From positions 5,535,770 to 5,599,769 of the forward strand of contig JAQFVV010012420.1 of the NCBI GenBank assembly GCA_028023455.1: a stretch of DNA of 64,000 nt, read 5' to 3'. The translations under genes and the position numbers were made by a program. The notes below the pieces were generated by a model. The model did no database searches and was not told the origin of the DNA. It was given only the letters and a program-made list of their open reading frames with translations. This DNA is from Epiperipatus broadwayi. Taxonomy: Eukaryota > Onychophora > Udeonychophora > Euonychophora > Peripatidae. Below are positions 45,375 through 59,252 of the stretch, piece by piece (the first letter of the stretch is position 1; each line of letters begins with the position of its first letter).

Positions 45375-48015
45375 AAAAAAAGATGAAGGTATACTTGATT
45401 CAAAAAATACACTTGTCTTTTATTACAAAAGCACAAATATTGGATGCACCAGTGGAATGGGATTTATTATAAATAAAAACTTGAAGAACAACATTGTGGA
45501 GATTGATCATATTGTAAGATTAGTTATTTAAATTAATGGAAGATATCCGATGCAGATAATTCAAGTTTATGCCCCAACAATTTATCATTATGTTGAAGAA
45601 GCAGGTAGATTATTTTTTATGGATGTATAAAATGCTTTTGGTCGGACTAAACAATATTTTAAAATTGTCATTGGAGACTTTAATAATAAAATTATTAAAT
45701 GATTGAATGATGAATGTGTTTTGAGTACATATGATTGTAATGATAGAGAGGAGCAAGGATGCAGATTTATAAAGTTTTCAGAAGAAGAAAACTATATATT
45801 GTGATTTTTTTTTTTTTTTGAGAAAAATGCTAACCAAAATGGACATGGAAGCATCCAAATGTATGTACAGCACAATTAGGTTCTATTTTGACTAACAGAA
45901 AATGTGTATTTTAAGATTATAATATTCTTAATACATTTAATACAGGAAGTAATCATTGATTAGTAAGATATAAAATAAATGATAGTGGAAAAATAGAGAG
46001 ATGAGAACTATTAAGAAAATCAATATTAACAATTGTTAATTTTAGCCATCTGAATATCTCCAATCAATTTAAATTAGAACTTGTAAATTATTTTAAAAAT
46101 TTTAATAGATTTTAAAGATTCAGAGTTGAATAAAACCTATAAGCAATATTTTATATATTGTTAAGAATTTCAAAAAAGATAGATGGTATAAAAAAGCAGC
46201 AATTTTCCAGAAACTTTTTTATTGAGGCAAGATCCCAAGATAATGGTTGAAGAAAAAAAAGGAACATGATTTTTTTTTTAAATTATCCATTAAAAAACAA
46301 ATGAATATCTAGAAGTTTGTAAAATAGCATGCAAAAGGGTTAACAATGATATAAGAAATGGGAAAGCTATAGTAGAAAATAAAAATTTTAAAAGTGTAAA
46401 CCAATATATTGTTTTTGGAAGGAATTTAATTTCTGCAATAAGAAGAGATCAAATGTTTACTTAAAAAAAGAAATAAAATTATGCAATGTGTGGACGAGTT
46501 TTATAAAAAAATTATATAACAATAATAAAAATAAAAAACAACAATATATATATATATATATTATATAACAATAATAAAAATAAAAAACAACAATATATAT
46601 ATATATATATTATATTTTCTGAATTGTCCAGAATGTTAAATTAAAAAGTGAGACATGCTATTAAATCTGGGAAGAAGGGGAAAGCTCCAGAAAATGATAG
46701 AGTTGTAATAGATATCTAAAAATGGAGGTGAAAAAATAGAAAAATTGTTAGTAAAGTTGTGTGCCTAATGTCTAAATAATAAAGATATATCAGATGATTG
46801 GATGAATGAAGTTATAATATATGTATTTTTAAAAAAATGATAAAGAAAATGTTAAAAATTACAGACAAGATATGTTTTGTATCAGTTCTATACAAAAACT
46901 TTACTAAGATTAAGCAACTGAAAGAATAAATTGGATTTAGTTGTTTTAACATTGTGTTTCACATCTGAGTATGAAGGAAGCTAAGGGTAAAAAACCAATG
47001 AATATGAATTCCATTATGCTTTGAATTTGTTGATTACAAAAAAGGCATTTGATTCTATAAGCATTTCTGTGATTATTAAAACTTTTGATCAAGATATTGT
47101 TACATTATTAAGAATATTTATCAAAATGCAATACTAATGATTAGATTACACAGTGATTGTAAGAAGAATAACATTGAGAAGAGCTTTTTACAGCAGTTTT
47201 ACAAAAAAATATTTTCTGGATTAAAATATGAGTTAAGAGTAAAAAAGTAAATAGAGATTATTTAAATCATCTAGATTTTGTAGATGATGTAGTTGTTTTT
47301 GAAAAAAAATATTTATAAGCTTCGGGAAATGTTGCAAGAATTATCAGATAATGGTAAGAAAGTAGAACTTAAAGTAAAGACTAGTAATGTTTAATGAATT
47401 TTCTTAGAAAGATTGATAATCACAAATTGGAAAAAAATAATAATTACACATATCTTAGTCATATTATTAATACAGATGAAAACAAAGTGGATGAAATTAA
47501 TTATAGAACTAAACTTAAATGAAGTGTTTTTGGTAGAAATTTTTTAATATTAAAAAGAAATATGTCTTTGTGTTTGTAAAGGATTTTAACAAATAATTTT
47601 TTAAATTTTACTTGTAAATCTGATACTTGAAAACATAACTAAAAAGCCACTTAGAGATTTGATCATTCATTAGAGTATGGAGAGATGTATGTTAGAAATA
47701 ACAAGAAAAGATGGAAAAGGAAATAAATATCTGAGAGAACAAACAGCTATCACTGACAACATTGAAAGATTTGAGAAATTAAAATGTAGCTGGGCTGGAT
47801 ATATTTCCAAAATAGTTGATAGATGAACAGTTGAAGTCTTAAACTGGATTCCAAGAGATTATAAATGACAATAAAAGAGACCACAACTAAGATATATGAA
47901 ATAAGGAGATTTGTGGTTGGGTTGTGGAGAAGCGAGTCTAGAGATTGGAAAACATGATTAAATTTTGAGAGACATTCATCTGTCAGTGGATCAGAAATGA
48001 CGAAAATGAAAATAA
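45375..48015 (+). mobile_element. Decayed RTE-type LINE, endonuclease plus RT
   Basis: Protein traces in order on plus: an APE-type endonuclease (SGMGFIINKNLKNNIVEI, then YPMQIIQVYAPTIYH near 45550, KIVIGDFNNKI near 45662), an RT palm with HLDFVDDVVVFEKK near 47270-47310, and the C-terminal block MERCMLEITRKDGKGNKYLR ... FEKLKCSWAGYISKIVD near 47680-47822. The same markers occur in the minus-strand RTE fragment at 34.6-35.6 kb, so both are one family. Every domain carries stops or shifts. The 3' end is near GTCAGTGGATCAGAAATGAC. The 5' end is truncated within the endonuclease. Confidence 0.75.
46520..46612. repeat. Two-copy 51-bp tandem duplication with TA tract
   Basis: ACAATAATAAAAATAAAAAA plus CAACAATATATATAT is repeated twice within the RTE remnant, probably from replication slippage at the TA run. 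Confidence 0.8.
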
Positions 48016-48271
48016 TATATATATTTTGCCCAAAATTCTTAACTTATTTAAAAAAGTAATAATAATTTTCAAAATTTTACGTACATTCCATATAAAGGGC
48101 ATAGTAATAATATTCATTAAAACTTTTTATGTCAAAATAGCTATTGGTATATGTTAATTTTTTTAAACAAATTAAATCTTATATAAATAAACTAAAATTC
48201 ATTCAAAGTTTGATAAAAGAAAAAAAATCTTTCAAATATAAAATGTTTTGGATCGATATAAAAATTGTTTG

Positions 48272-48744
48272 TAAATGAGAATCATTCTTGACAATAATGA
48301 AATGAAAGATTAATCATTTCTCAAAACTTTTTTTGTTTGCTTCATAGTTAGAAAATACTGAAGAATTAAAATAATTATTATAATGGCTTTAGTTATGTAC
48401 CTTATGGATTTCATTTTGGATATACATGAGGGAAATATGAATAACATATGTAATACCTGATGAAAAAAACATTTTGAGCAGCACTGGTAAAATAGTAAAT
48501 GTTATTTATCTTGTGCTACTTAAAACATTTTTTCAATTGATGTATGAAACTTCTTTTCAGGTATTACATATGTTATTCATATTTCACTCATGTATATCCA
48601 AAATTTAATCCATAATGTGCATAACTAAAGGTATTATAATAATTCTTTTAATTCTTCAGTATTTTCTAACTATGAAGCAAACAAAAAAGCTTTGATAAAT
48701 GATTAATTTTCCATTTCATTATTGTCAGGAATGATTCTCATTTA
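48272..48744. mobile_element. Hairpin MITE, 473 bp with ~200-bp arms
   Basis: The left end TAAATGAGAATCATTCTTGA and the right end, reading its complement, form inverted arms of about 195-200 bp (to about 48465 and from about 48555) around a 90-bp loop. Arm identity is high, about nine in ten. Inner arm blocks include ATGAATAACATATGTAATAC and its reverse. It has no coding capacity. The superfamily is unassigned because no clear target duplication was seen. Confidence 0.75.
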
Positions 48745-50686
48745 CAGCTAGAATTTTTTTTTTAATCTGTAAGTCATTTAAGTATATTAGATGGTTGTTA
48801 ATTTTTACTATTTGTCTAAATTATTTAAATAAAGGAATCTATATATAAGACTAAAAGATACAGTTAAATCAAGTTCTAGTGATACTGTGTTTTTTCATTT
48901 GATCAAAAAATGCAAAAGGATTGTATATTGTCACATGTATTTTTTTTCATTCTTAATATAGGATAAGCAAGCCAAATTAGATGAAAATAAATTTAGAATG
49001 CAGTCTTGAAGATAGAAACATCATTGCTTTAGATAATTTGATGACATTACATTTCTTATTGAAAGTCACAGGATGTTAAGATACTTTTAAGGAAAATAAA
49101 AGTTAACAACTAAATATGAATAAAACAGACTATAATGACAAGAACAGCAGTTGAACTTAAAATCAAAAATGAAGATCAATGACTTCCTGACACTTTGGCT
49201 CTTTTAAATTATCTAACAATATTAACAAGATATCTACAAATCAAAAAATTTGTCGTCATTAATAGTGAATTGAATTGCAATGAAAACTGGAAAAGATATT
49301 TAAAAATATACATATATAATTTTAAGTAAAAATAAGAATTTTTCAAATTATAATAAACCCTACAATTATTAATGGATGTGAAAATTAAATATTGTTGAAG
49401 GATAAAAATATTTTGCATGGTAATGCTGCTAAAGTCTGCCCACCTTCATTGGTGAGGAAAATAAAGGAATTGATAATCACCCCAAAATACTTACATATTT
49501 ATTTATTTTTACTGATAATTATTTGCAATTGTTTTAATTGATCATGTTATGATAAGATAATATAATTCATTAGAAAAGTGTGTAATAGTTCAAAAAGTTA
49601 GTATCATAAAAGAAACAGATAACCAGCAATAAAATGGATAGAATTCATATTCATAACAATAAATGGACCATTGATGAGTATGAAAACCAAACAAATCATA
49701 AGTTTTTCTGTGGCTATGTAGTTTATATAATATCCCGGAGTTAATAAAACATTGACATCAGTTAATAATAATAATAATAATAATAAAAGTTTTTAAAATT
49801 ATAAAAATAAAAACAATAAATAAATGCTAAAACATTTGGAATATAAAAATAAAGTTAATATTTAAAATTGGTTATCCTTTATATAAAATTTGTAGCTCAA
49901 AAATTGCTATTATATGCATATTGCTATTTTTATATAACTTTGTTGAAGAAAACCTTATATGTATTTTTTTCACATTTTTTCATAATTATAAAGTTGAAAA
50001 TGTTTGAGAAATATTTTTTTAATGGAAGTATAATTATTAATCCAAAATAATAAACACAACTTTAAACAATAAAAAATAAAATATGAACTTGAAACAAAAA
50101 TTTAAAATCTCTATTTATTTTTTACTATAAAATAAATATACTTCATAAATTTATATTTTAAATAAATTATCGAAGAACATAAAGCAGATATAAAAATACT
50201 GTATATTTTTTCTTTTTAGGTTGAAGTACTTTTAATAATTAATCGATGCTTCTGTTGCTTCATATAAATTTATATTTTTTTAATATTAAAAATACTAACA
50301 ATAGTAAATTATTTTCATATAGTAATGATGCCCAGCACAATTCTTAGTAATCAATGGATGCCAGAAAATTTGTGAGTCAAAATTCTTATCTAGTTCCTAG
50401 TTATCCAATATCCCCAGACTAGTTTCTAGTTGGTGGCTTTTTTCATAGAAGAGTCTTGGATCTGAGAACACTGCACCTAGATTTTTATATCTAATATAAC
50501 CTTCCAGTAGCCATCTTTACCTTTTTTTGTTAACTATAAAGCTATGAATCCATATGAAAACACAGCAATATTTTTAATCCAAACTAATTTGTTTGCATAC
50601 TTATACAGATATGAACTCAGTTTAGTATCTATAGATTTTGGTGTCATTATTTTTAATAATTATAATAACCATCATCTTTTGGACAG
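48745..50686. other. AT-rich intergenic; no gene seen
   Basis: An (AAT)n run lies at about 49766-49786. Short open frames at 49209-49418 and 49868-50050 are low-complexity. Confidence 0.5.
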
Positions 50687-50753
50687 GATTGATATCAAGC
50701 CATCAAAACATCACAATCTAGGTGGCCTAACTTTATGGAGAGAGTTTGCTTAT
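50687..50753 (+). other. Candidate internal exon (67 nt)
   Basis: A CATCATCTTTTGGACAG acceptor-like end is followed by 67 nt of balanced composition, then GTAAGT. One frame reads IDIKPSKHHNLGGLTLWREF plus AY with no stop. The block is much less AT-rich than its flanks. I recognise no family; a mobile-element scrap is equally possible. Confidence 0.25.
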
Positions 50754-51109
50754 GTAAGTATAGGATAAGGTGGTCATGTGATGTATTTGTGATTTGAACG
50801 AATATACTTTGTATAATGTAACTGTTCGTTTTGTCACTCAAATAGATATATCTTTTAATAGTTATGTTTTTTAATCTGCTTCTAGTTATTCATGTTTGTA
50901 TTTTTTCATTTCAATTTCTTTAGATATTTCTAATACTATGCTATCTTCTAAAGAAAATATGACAATTTTATTTAGGAGAAAAAAATATCATTAAAATGTG
51001 TTGATTTTCTATCTTAATATAAACTGAGCAGTGATTATATATGTGTGTATAAGATGATGATCGCGACCAACTGATGAGCGCTGGTTCAGCATTAAATATG
51101 TATATTGGA

Positions 51110-51215
51110 GATCATTTATCTTTTTTACATATATGTGATCATGTGTATCAGTTATATTGTATAGAGTGGATGACTGTAGTGAGTTTGAAAGTCTGGGTTC
51201 AAATCCTTCTTAATT
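51110..51215 (+). repeat. Degraded tRNA-like/SINE head
   Basis: GGGTTCAAATCC (51195-51206) is a perfect B box. TATAGAGTGGATGACTG upstream resembles the D-arm side of a tRNA but the A box is damaged. No terminator or cloverleaf supports a working tRNA. Confidence 0.35.
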
Positions 51216-52369
51216 ACATTAATGTGATAATAATTGGTAAAATTTAAATATTTTTCAGGTATTTCAATGCTTTATTTTTGTCTTTTTTTTAGATTTTTTT
51301 TTTACAACTAGAATTGTGTTCTTTCTAAAATTCTACATATTTTTTTTGTTTCCTAGAAATTTGTACTACGATTTCTTTATTTTTCAGCTATAAATCTGAT
51401 GGGTTTTAACAATATAGTTTTAAAATTTTCAAATATTCATTGTATATAATGTGATAGCATTAATTCTTATAAAACAGTTTTTATAGAATTTAAAATTCAT
51501 TAAAGTCTACAACATATTTCTCCATGTTATTTGATTTGATTTACAATCTAAAATAAATTATAATTATATATATATTTTTATCTTATTGTTTATGAAAATG
51601 TTTCTGTAAGGTTAAAAAAATTTTTTTGGAGATTATTTAAATAATTTAGATTTTATTATTTATTAGCTGTTTCTCTTTATATTTCTGTAATTAATATTCC
51701 CTGTTTTTAATTTAACATAATATAATAAATATATTGTCTTTAGTAACTTATATTGTATTGTCAGAATTTATTGTCTTTTTCACTATGTTTAGATTCATTA
51801 TTCATGACAATATTTTCTTTCATTACTTATTATTGTTTTCTTTTTTCTTTTTTACCTTAGTCATTAATATATGCAACTCCTATTTCAAAACAAATTTAAC
51901 ATATCTTTTTTTTTATTTAAAAAAAGCTAAATTTTCTTTATGGAACATAATTGTCTGTAAGCTTAAAACTTAATGAACATTTTTTTGTAATGTATGTAAA
52001 TATGGACGTTACTAGTTCACTTATCTACAGAAATGTTCATCTATATGTTTTAAGCCTATAAATATTTTAGTATAGAAATAATTTTTTAAATATTAATTAT
52101 ATATTAAACTTTAAACTGACATCTGATTTTTTAATAACTACAAACTTTTTATAATGAAATCATTTCAAATACAGTTGCTTTTAATGATAATATTAATAAA
52201 CATTTTATTTAATTTTGCGAGCTAACTTATTCATCTCATTTTTAGGATGAGGTGATTAAAATATTCAAATAGCTATTGTTTTTAAGTAGTAGTATTTTCT
52301 CATTACCATTACCATCATTTTTTAAAAAAATATTATGAGAATATTTAAAATGATTATCTATCATTAAAT
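51216..52369. other. AT-rich intergenic; no gene seen
   Basis: T-rich on the plus strand. The open frame at 51734-51973 is composed mostly of Phe/Ile/Tyr from T-rich sequence. Confidence 0.5.
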
Positions 52370-52535
52370 GTTGAATTATAAAATATTTAAAACTTTATTT
52401 AAACTTATCAAATACAAACAACTTGTTAGTAATAACACACAAATTTAAAAAAAGTTTAAAATGTTTTATACATTCAACATTTAATGATATGTTGGAAATA
52501 TATACCACCATCATAAATCTTCAGGCAAATTTTGG
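52360..52535. mobile_element. Foldback pseudo-LTR copy related to the 42.4-43.7 kb PLE
   Basis: TATCATTAAATGTTGAAT near 52360 and ATTCAACATTTAATGATA near 52475 are inverted repeats. CTTGTTAGTAATAACACAC matches the 42-bp repeat family, and ACCACCATCATAAATCTTCA (52505-52524) is the conserved tip also seen at 43.65 and 9.64 kb. No coding content. Confidence 0.6.
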
Positions 52536-53499
52536 TCTTACTATTTCGTTTTACATTTTTATGTAACATGTTTAACAATGAAATATCTAAGTTTTCTTAT
52601 TTTCTTTAAAATACTGTAAACACTCATTATAAGATTTTCCATTAATAATTCAGAGATAATTCAATATAATAAAACAAATTAATTAAATAAAATAATTTTC
52701 AAAACTAAAAATTTATTTGAATAATTACTTATTTGATAATGACATATTGAGCTCTCTGCCATCATTCCACCACTGCACTAAATCATTCAGAGTAATAATG
52801 AACACAAAAAATGTAAAACTCACAAGAAAAATGATAATGATTGGATGGCATTTTTTCTTCATTTTTGAAAATATTTACATGTTTTAAAATATATTAGTGT
52901 TACAAATTAATAAATATTCATATTAATTCCAATCTATAATTAAGCTCAAAATTAATGTAAATAGTAGTTTACTATCAATGAGATATTATAAAAATGAACA
53001 GTATAAATATGATAGATTATTTGAAATTTTTTCTCAACTGCATAAAATTTTGTTGTGAAGAGCTAATAATTTCACTAACAATAGTTGATTTTCAGATTAT
53101 AAATATATAACTGAGTCTAGAGATATCAGCATTCACTATTAACAAATAGACATTTACTTCTTTTATTGCCACAGTGAAATCTGTATTATTGAGAATTTAG
53201 AAAAAAAAAACATTAGCTAACTATTTTATTTTTATTACATTAAAATTTTTTTCAAAATGATCAATTCTTGGCTTTTTTAAAATCTAAAACTTTTAAAATT
53301 ATATATTTTTTTCTCTTGAAATATCTTAACTTCAGTGTTAAATTAGATAAATGTAAAATATAGTAAATCAAATTAAGTATTTTATCTTCATCACAAGAAG
53401 TTATATTTTAAAAATAATATTCATATGTAAACAATTTAATTAGTTTGGAAAGTATTCTTAAAAAAAGTAAGATAGTAATTTAATACAGATTACATTTTA

Positions 53500-54060
53500 G
53501 ATTTCAAAGTAACTTTATTCAAAAACAAGTGGTTACATTGGTTGTTGATTATACATAGTCTTATACATAGGTTTACACAGTTATTACGTTACAGTCTGTA
53601 TGTTTGATTAAAGTCTCTTTGCACTTCAGATTTCCCTGTGTGCTTTGTTCTCTGTATTTGACTCTTCATGTTCCATCCTGTTACTTCCTGCCTGTATTGT
53701 TTTTGAAACACTGTATTTTATGTTTGCCTTTGTCCTTTTTTATTATATCCTTTATTATAAAGTGGCCTGAATTTTAAAAAGAGACCATGTTGCTCCAAAG
53801 ATATCAGTGGTGCAATAATGCTGTCTCTTTCCCTTATTTTTTGCAATTTGTTTTTATAGTTTATATAATATATTGTAATGGATAATGTAGTTAGATATAG
53901 TTTATAGAACACTTGCCAGATGGTGTCACTAAATAGAAAAAATAGACCTCTTTCTTATTCCATGTTATTATATAATATTCAAAACTAATGTGATAGACTA
54001 TAATGAAAGTAGTTAAGTGTACTAGAAGAGTCACACAAACACACAGACCCATTAACCATA
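53500..54060 (-). other. GC-richer block, possible solo LTR
   Basis: On minus the block has TATATAAACTATAAAAAC (a TATA-like region) and, farther down, CTTGTTTTTGAATAAAGTTA (a poly(A)-signal-like end). It is clearly less AT-rich than both flanks. No partner repeat is in the window, so LTR identity is only a suggestion. Confidence 0.25.
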
Positions 54061-56389
54061 TAAAGTCATTTTTCCTTTAATAATCTAGTAGTTACAGAGA
54101 TCAGAAACTTTATTATAGAACATATATAGAAAACCCATTATATAAATGTATTACAGCTGTGTTTATCTTTAAATAACTTATTTAGTATGCATAATTAAGG
54201 AACAAACTTAATATGTATTTAGCAAACAAATAAAACAATAATGCTGTTAAAATTGACCAATAACATTTGAATTCTCTTATTAAAAATTGGCAAATGTGAC
54301 ATGATGATAAATTATTGTAATAATAAAGTAAACATAAATTGCACTGATATATGGCAGTATTAAAGCAACCTATGCAATTAATGCTTACAAGAAAGAATAA
54401 TAGTGAAATGCATCATAAGTATGAAATAAACTTAATCATAAAAATTATAGTAATGAGAATAGTACAGTAATTATCATTAATAAAACATATATATAATATT
54501 TATGAAATACACTAATTTATTATTAAAATAAGCTATATGTATGAATACATAAAGAAATCATCCATGCCCTTAGTAAAATATTTAATAAAAAGCAAATCAA
54601 TGGAAACAATAAGCTTTATAAAGTGTTATAATGGATACCAACAATACACCATATATTAAATGTTTCCAATCACTCAATATTTAGAACTTGTAAATGCATG
54701 CTCCATTTGCCAATGTTCACCTATAAAAGAAATAATTATTAGTAATTAAACTCATTATACATCTCAACTTTATAAATAATTATTGAATACACATATATGA
54801 AATTACATACATATGTATACAATTCAAATTTTATAATAATGTAATTTGTATTATGGAATGAAGTCAAAATATTTCAGCATTCATATTACATGTTGAATTT
54901 ACAGAAATAAAATGTTTTAAAATATTATCTATCAAAAAATTATAAATTTAAATATTATATAAGAACGGACACTAATTTTATCATGACTAAGTAATAATTG
55001 TATAGAAATGTGTATATCAGAAATAGTTTATTTTTTTTAAAAAAATTCAATAAAAAATTAAAGATTCATAAATTGTCTTTATTTCCTTTTATTCATTTAT
55101 CCAATCCAAGTCTTGTCCTCCTGCTATTTATTAAAAATCTTGGCATAGGCAACAAACAATAGCAAATTATCTTAATGACCTTCCATTTTCAGGGTACAGA
55201 AAGTTGAAGAGAAAGATAATAATAATAATAATAGTTTGTAGCAGCAAATGATAGTTTAGGAAATATTCCTATAGAACATGTGATTAAAATATCAAACAAG
55301 TTAAAGTTATCCATTCACATTCATATCCATTCTTCAGTATGAAACAATGAAATCAGCGATTCATTGTGGAAATTTTAGAATAGTTTTTTTTTTTAAAAAA
55401 AAAAGTCAGCCAATTTAAGCTAAACATACAAACCATGAATATGAAGTTATTTTGGGCAATGCCCCAACAAAGCATGTACTTTATAATTAAAATATTTAAT
55501 AAAGTAATAAGTATCAGTTTTTTTAGAAAATCTATATTTTATATATAACAAAAATCAATTTTAATAAAACAGTGTTTTATATAATTATAAATAAGTTAAC
55601 TGTTAAATTATAATCTTAACTTTATTTAAACAAAAGATGTATAATGAATTTAAACAACAACAAAAATAATAATACATTCATTGATGTCACATATTTATGT
55701 TATACTATTTTATTTAAATAAAATTTATTTTTCACAGATATATCTTAATATATATCACAAATGAAATATATGCTATAAAATATCATTTCCTTATTGATAT
55801 TTCATATGTAATGAAATATATCATTTCTGTTTTCATCATTTTATGCAATTTTATGTCTTTTTAATCCTAGGATCAACATCAATGATTTTTTTTTTTTTGT
55901 GGTTTTATTATTTCTTAAGGTGCCATTTTATTACAGTAATCAAGATTTGTCTGCTTGAATTTTTTTGTTATTGTTTAGTTTGAAATGATATACAAATATT
56001 ATTGTTATATATTTATACATATAGTATTTGAATTTTTATTGTTATATTTTAATTTATACTACAAAAATAATTACAATTTTGCATGACAACTTTAACATTT
56101 CTTCTATTTTATTTTCAATGATTATTTTATCATCTTCTTATCTCTATTTATTTTTATTTAATTCATTAATATTCCTTTGCAAAATTTTTTAATCTTGTCC
56201 ATTATTTTTCCTAAACATGTAATGAATATATTTAATGAGATTGGATTGATTTGTCTTATACATTTTGCATTTTCATATGATATTTTTATTTCTCCATACT
56301 GTCTCATGATTGCTTTTGAATTATCATGTATATTTTTTTTTGGAAAATTATTTACTTTATGTTCTACTTTTATATAATTCAATTACTGT
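54061..56389. other. AT-rich intergenic; no gene seen
   Basis: No motif or repeat of note. Confidence 0.5.
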
Positions 56390-57335
56390 CCAACTCATGT
56401 TTGATCCATAGTGTTAAAGGGAATTATAGCGACTATATAAATGGCATTTTGACTACTCATAATTTTTTTTCATTGTATTTAGAAATATGCCATTGCTTTC
56501 TTTTGTACAATTTTAAATTATATTTAATTATTGACATTAGCAAGGCATTAAAACATAATAAAGAAACTAACACAAGAAAACTAGACAAAATCGAAATAAA
56601 ATAAGAAATATAGATTTTTTTATGGAGAACTATTAGAAGAGGAAAGTTGAAACTTAGTATACATTCTAATATATTATCAGTAGATGAAAAATATCAAATT
56701 TAAAACCTTTCAGATTTTCGGATTAGTTATAAAATCACAAGGATGAACTTTATATTATTTAATAGTATACATATATGTAGATATAGATATTTATTCATAA
56801 AAATCAAATGGAATTTATTACCTTTTTTTCTTGTTAAGATTGCAACTTATGAAAATTACTTGCACTTTTTTAAATGTCATTTAAAAGTACATGCATTTAT
56901 TGCATTAATGCATAGATCTTTAATTGCTATTTCTTGTTTTCATTGAATTTAAAATATTTATTCAAAAAGTTTATTTACATTATAAGAAAAATGGCATTTT
57001 ATTTTTATCATAAATCATATTTTACTTTATTTAATGCAAATTTTAAAAAAAGCAAACTAATTTCATTTGCAATAAAAATATATCGGTAATTTTTAACATA
57101 TTTTTAAAAAATAATATATGTAAAGTGCGCTGGGAAAATAGTAATGGAGAAGCTAAGTAGAGTAAAAATATGATGGCTTCGCTCTTTCTAGGGCTTATTA
57201 TGTCCTCATATTCATAGCAGAATTAGAATAGGAAAATGGTGAAATATGTATGTAGGCGGATGATATTCAAATTTTTGTAAATTATAATTTGAATCACCAA
57301 AAGGATATGAATTTATATTAAGTTGTGTAATGCTT
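56390..57335 (+). pseudogene. Decayed LINE reverse transcriptase (jockey/CR1-like layout)
   Basis: On plus, LIIDISKALKHNKETNTRKL (near 56518-56577) matches the motif A block of non-LTR RTs (LDISKAFDxxNHxxLL), but the second conserved position is lost. GRKL-type spacing follows, then ADDIQIFVNYNLNHQKD (57259-57308), a motif C with both Asp retained. The intervening sequence is expanded and full of stops. Order and spacing fit a jockey/CR1-type element; the clade is not certain. Confidence 0.5.
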
Positions 57336-58376
57336 GAAAGTTAAATGGTATTATTATAATATATAAATTTTTATAAAAATAGAAGTGGTATTATGTATCA
57401 AATATTTAAGGAAAATAAATAAATGTGTAATAAGTAATGTGTAATAATGTTAGATTACAAACATATATGAAAATCTCTAATATTATTCATTTTCAATTCT
57501 ATTCTTCATATATTTATATTTTTTTCCTTTTTAAGTAACTTATTGAACATCAAATATATTTTTCGAAGGGGGCTACTATTGTTTTGGATAAGTTTCATTG
57601 TATAATCTCATGACATCAAATATTATTCACAGTTTCACAATCTTCTGAGGTTCTTCTTGTTCACTAAACGTTTCATAAAATAAAAGCAAGATTTCTCACA
57701 TTCATTTATAATTTTCTTAATTTTTAAATACTCATAATTATTCCCCTTTTAAATATTATTAATCACTTCTTTATTTTATTTTTTGGATTTTTCACACACC
57801 CTTTCAACATATTTATTTATCAATTCTTTATTATTAAATTTATGCTCAATTAAATTCCATTTTTAACTTCATTTTTTAAAATATATCTTTTCATTACTTT
57901 CTTTAGCATTTCTAATCCATTCTCTTCAACTTGTCTTTTCTCCCTTCCTACAAATTTATATGCCTCTATTTTTTTCTTCATTTAATTAATTTATCCAAGG
58001 TTTTGTTCCATATAAATATAATCTAAACAAATTTTTTAATGTTTTTTCTTTAACATAACTTTATTGAGAAACTAATAACTTAAATCATATTAAAGACTAT
58101 AATCATTTGAATTTTCATTTCAACATTTTCCATCAGAAATAAGCAACTATGTAAATATTTAAAACTGTAATTTGCTTCATTAACTTTTCTGAAAATTTAA
58201 TGTTTTATTTATTAATATTTAGAATCAATTTAACATCTTTGGCTTAACAATCCAATATCAAACCTCTAAATCAGTAACTTTTTTTCCAAATTTTATAATT
58301 CTTTTCACAATTTTTTTTTTTGTAATTTGTCAAAGGGTATTGAATATTCCATGCTAAACTCTACAATTTGTATTTA
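57336..58376. other. AT-rich intergenic; no gene seen
   Basis: No coding motifs were recognised on either strand. Confidence 0.4.
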
Positions 58377-58981
58377 TTATATATATAAATAACTACAACC
58401 ATTAAATGTCTGTATTTTTAAATTATATAATAATAATTCAAACAAATATATTTAACACAGTATTCAAAATTAAATAATATATTCTTTACCAGAAGTACTT
58501 TCAATTGTTTCACTGACAATCTTTATCAACTGTTAATACAAACGTACAAAAAATAAAAACTTGCATTACCCATCATTCAATCTATTCAAATTTCCCACAA
58601 TTCTGTTGTCTTTATATTAGCCAATTGTTTATTCATCAAACCACCTCTATTCCTAGATATCATCATTGCCTCTTTAATTTTACGTTTTTCACTACACCTT
58701 TCAATTTGAATAATTTTTATATCTCTATTATTAAATTTAAAACCATAATTACATGTTTTATTATGATCAAATATAATTGATGGAGTATTCATATTTACTG
58801 AAGATATATTTTCTTTCTGTACACGTTTATATAATGTCTTATGATCATTATATCGTTTTTGTAATGTACATTTGGATTCCCCTATATATTTTATTCCACA
58901 ACCACATTCCAACATATATATAACAGAACTTAATTCAAACTTAGAAATCTTGGCTTTGGAGTTATTTATCATATCATTTAT
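58377..58981 (-). repeat. Inverted pseudo-LTR copy of PLE C, including GIY-YIG end
   Basis: Reverse complement of about 61225-61750 plus the leader segment. It pairs with 58983-59250 to make a stem of about 265 bp with a loop of about 340 nt. Its minus frame (58586-59005) encodes the last ~128 residues of the PLE protein, with a single Ser/Leu difference (QLANI for QSANI). The first few codons of that frame come from antisense of the direct repeat and are not PLE protein. Confidence 0.85.
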
Positions 58982-58982
58982 A

Positions 58983-59252
58983 GAGGTGGTTTGATGAATA
59001 AACAATCGGCTAATATAAAGACAACAGAATTGTGGGAAATTTGAATAGATTGAATGATGGGTAATGCAAGTTTTTATTTTTTGTACGTTTGTATTAACAG
59101 TTGATAAAGATTGTCAGTGAAACAATTGAAAGTACTTCTGGTAAAGAATATATTATTTAATTTTGAATACTGTGTTAAATATATTTGTTTGAATTATTAT
59201 TATATAATTTAAAAATACAGACATTTAATGGTTGTAGTTATTTATATATGAA
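58983..59252 (+). repeat. Direct 5' pseudo-LTR and leader of PLE C
   Basis: Begins GAGGTGGTTTGATGAATAAA, identical to the coding 3' end at about 61556, and carries the hairpin ATTGT-loop-ACAAT followed by TTGAAAGTACTTCTGG (about 59111-59142). Transcription from this region would supply the leader of the ORF starting at 59253. Confidence 0.8.

Noticed and set aside
51061-51110. CTGATGA followed by a GCGCTGG/TTCAGC stem, hammerhead-like
   Set aside because: The GAAA element is missing (ATTAAA instead) and stem I does not pair.
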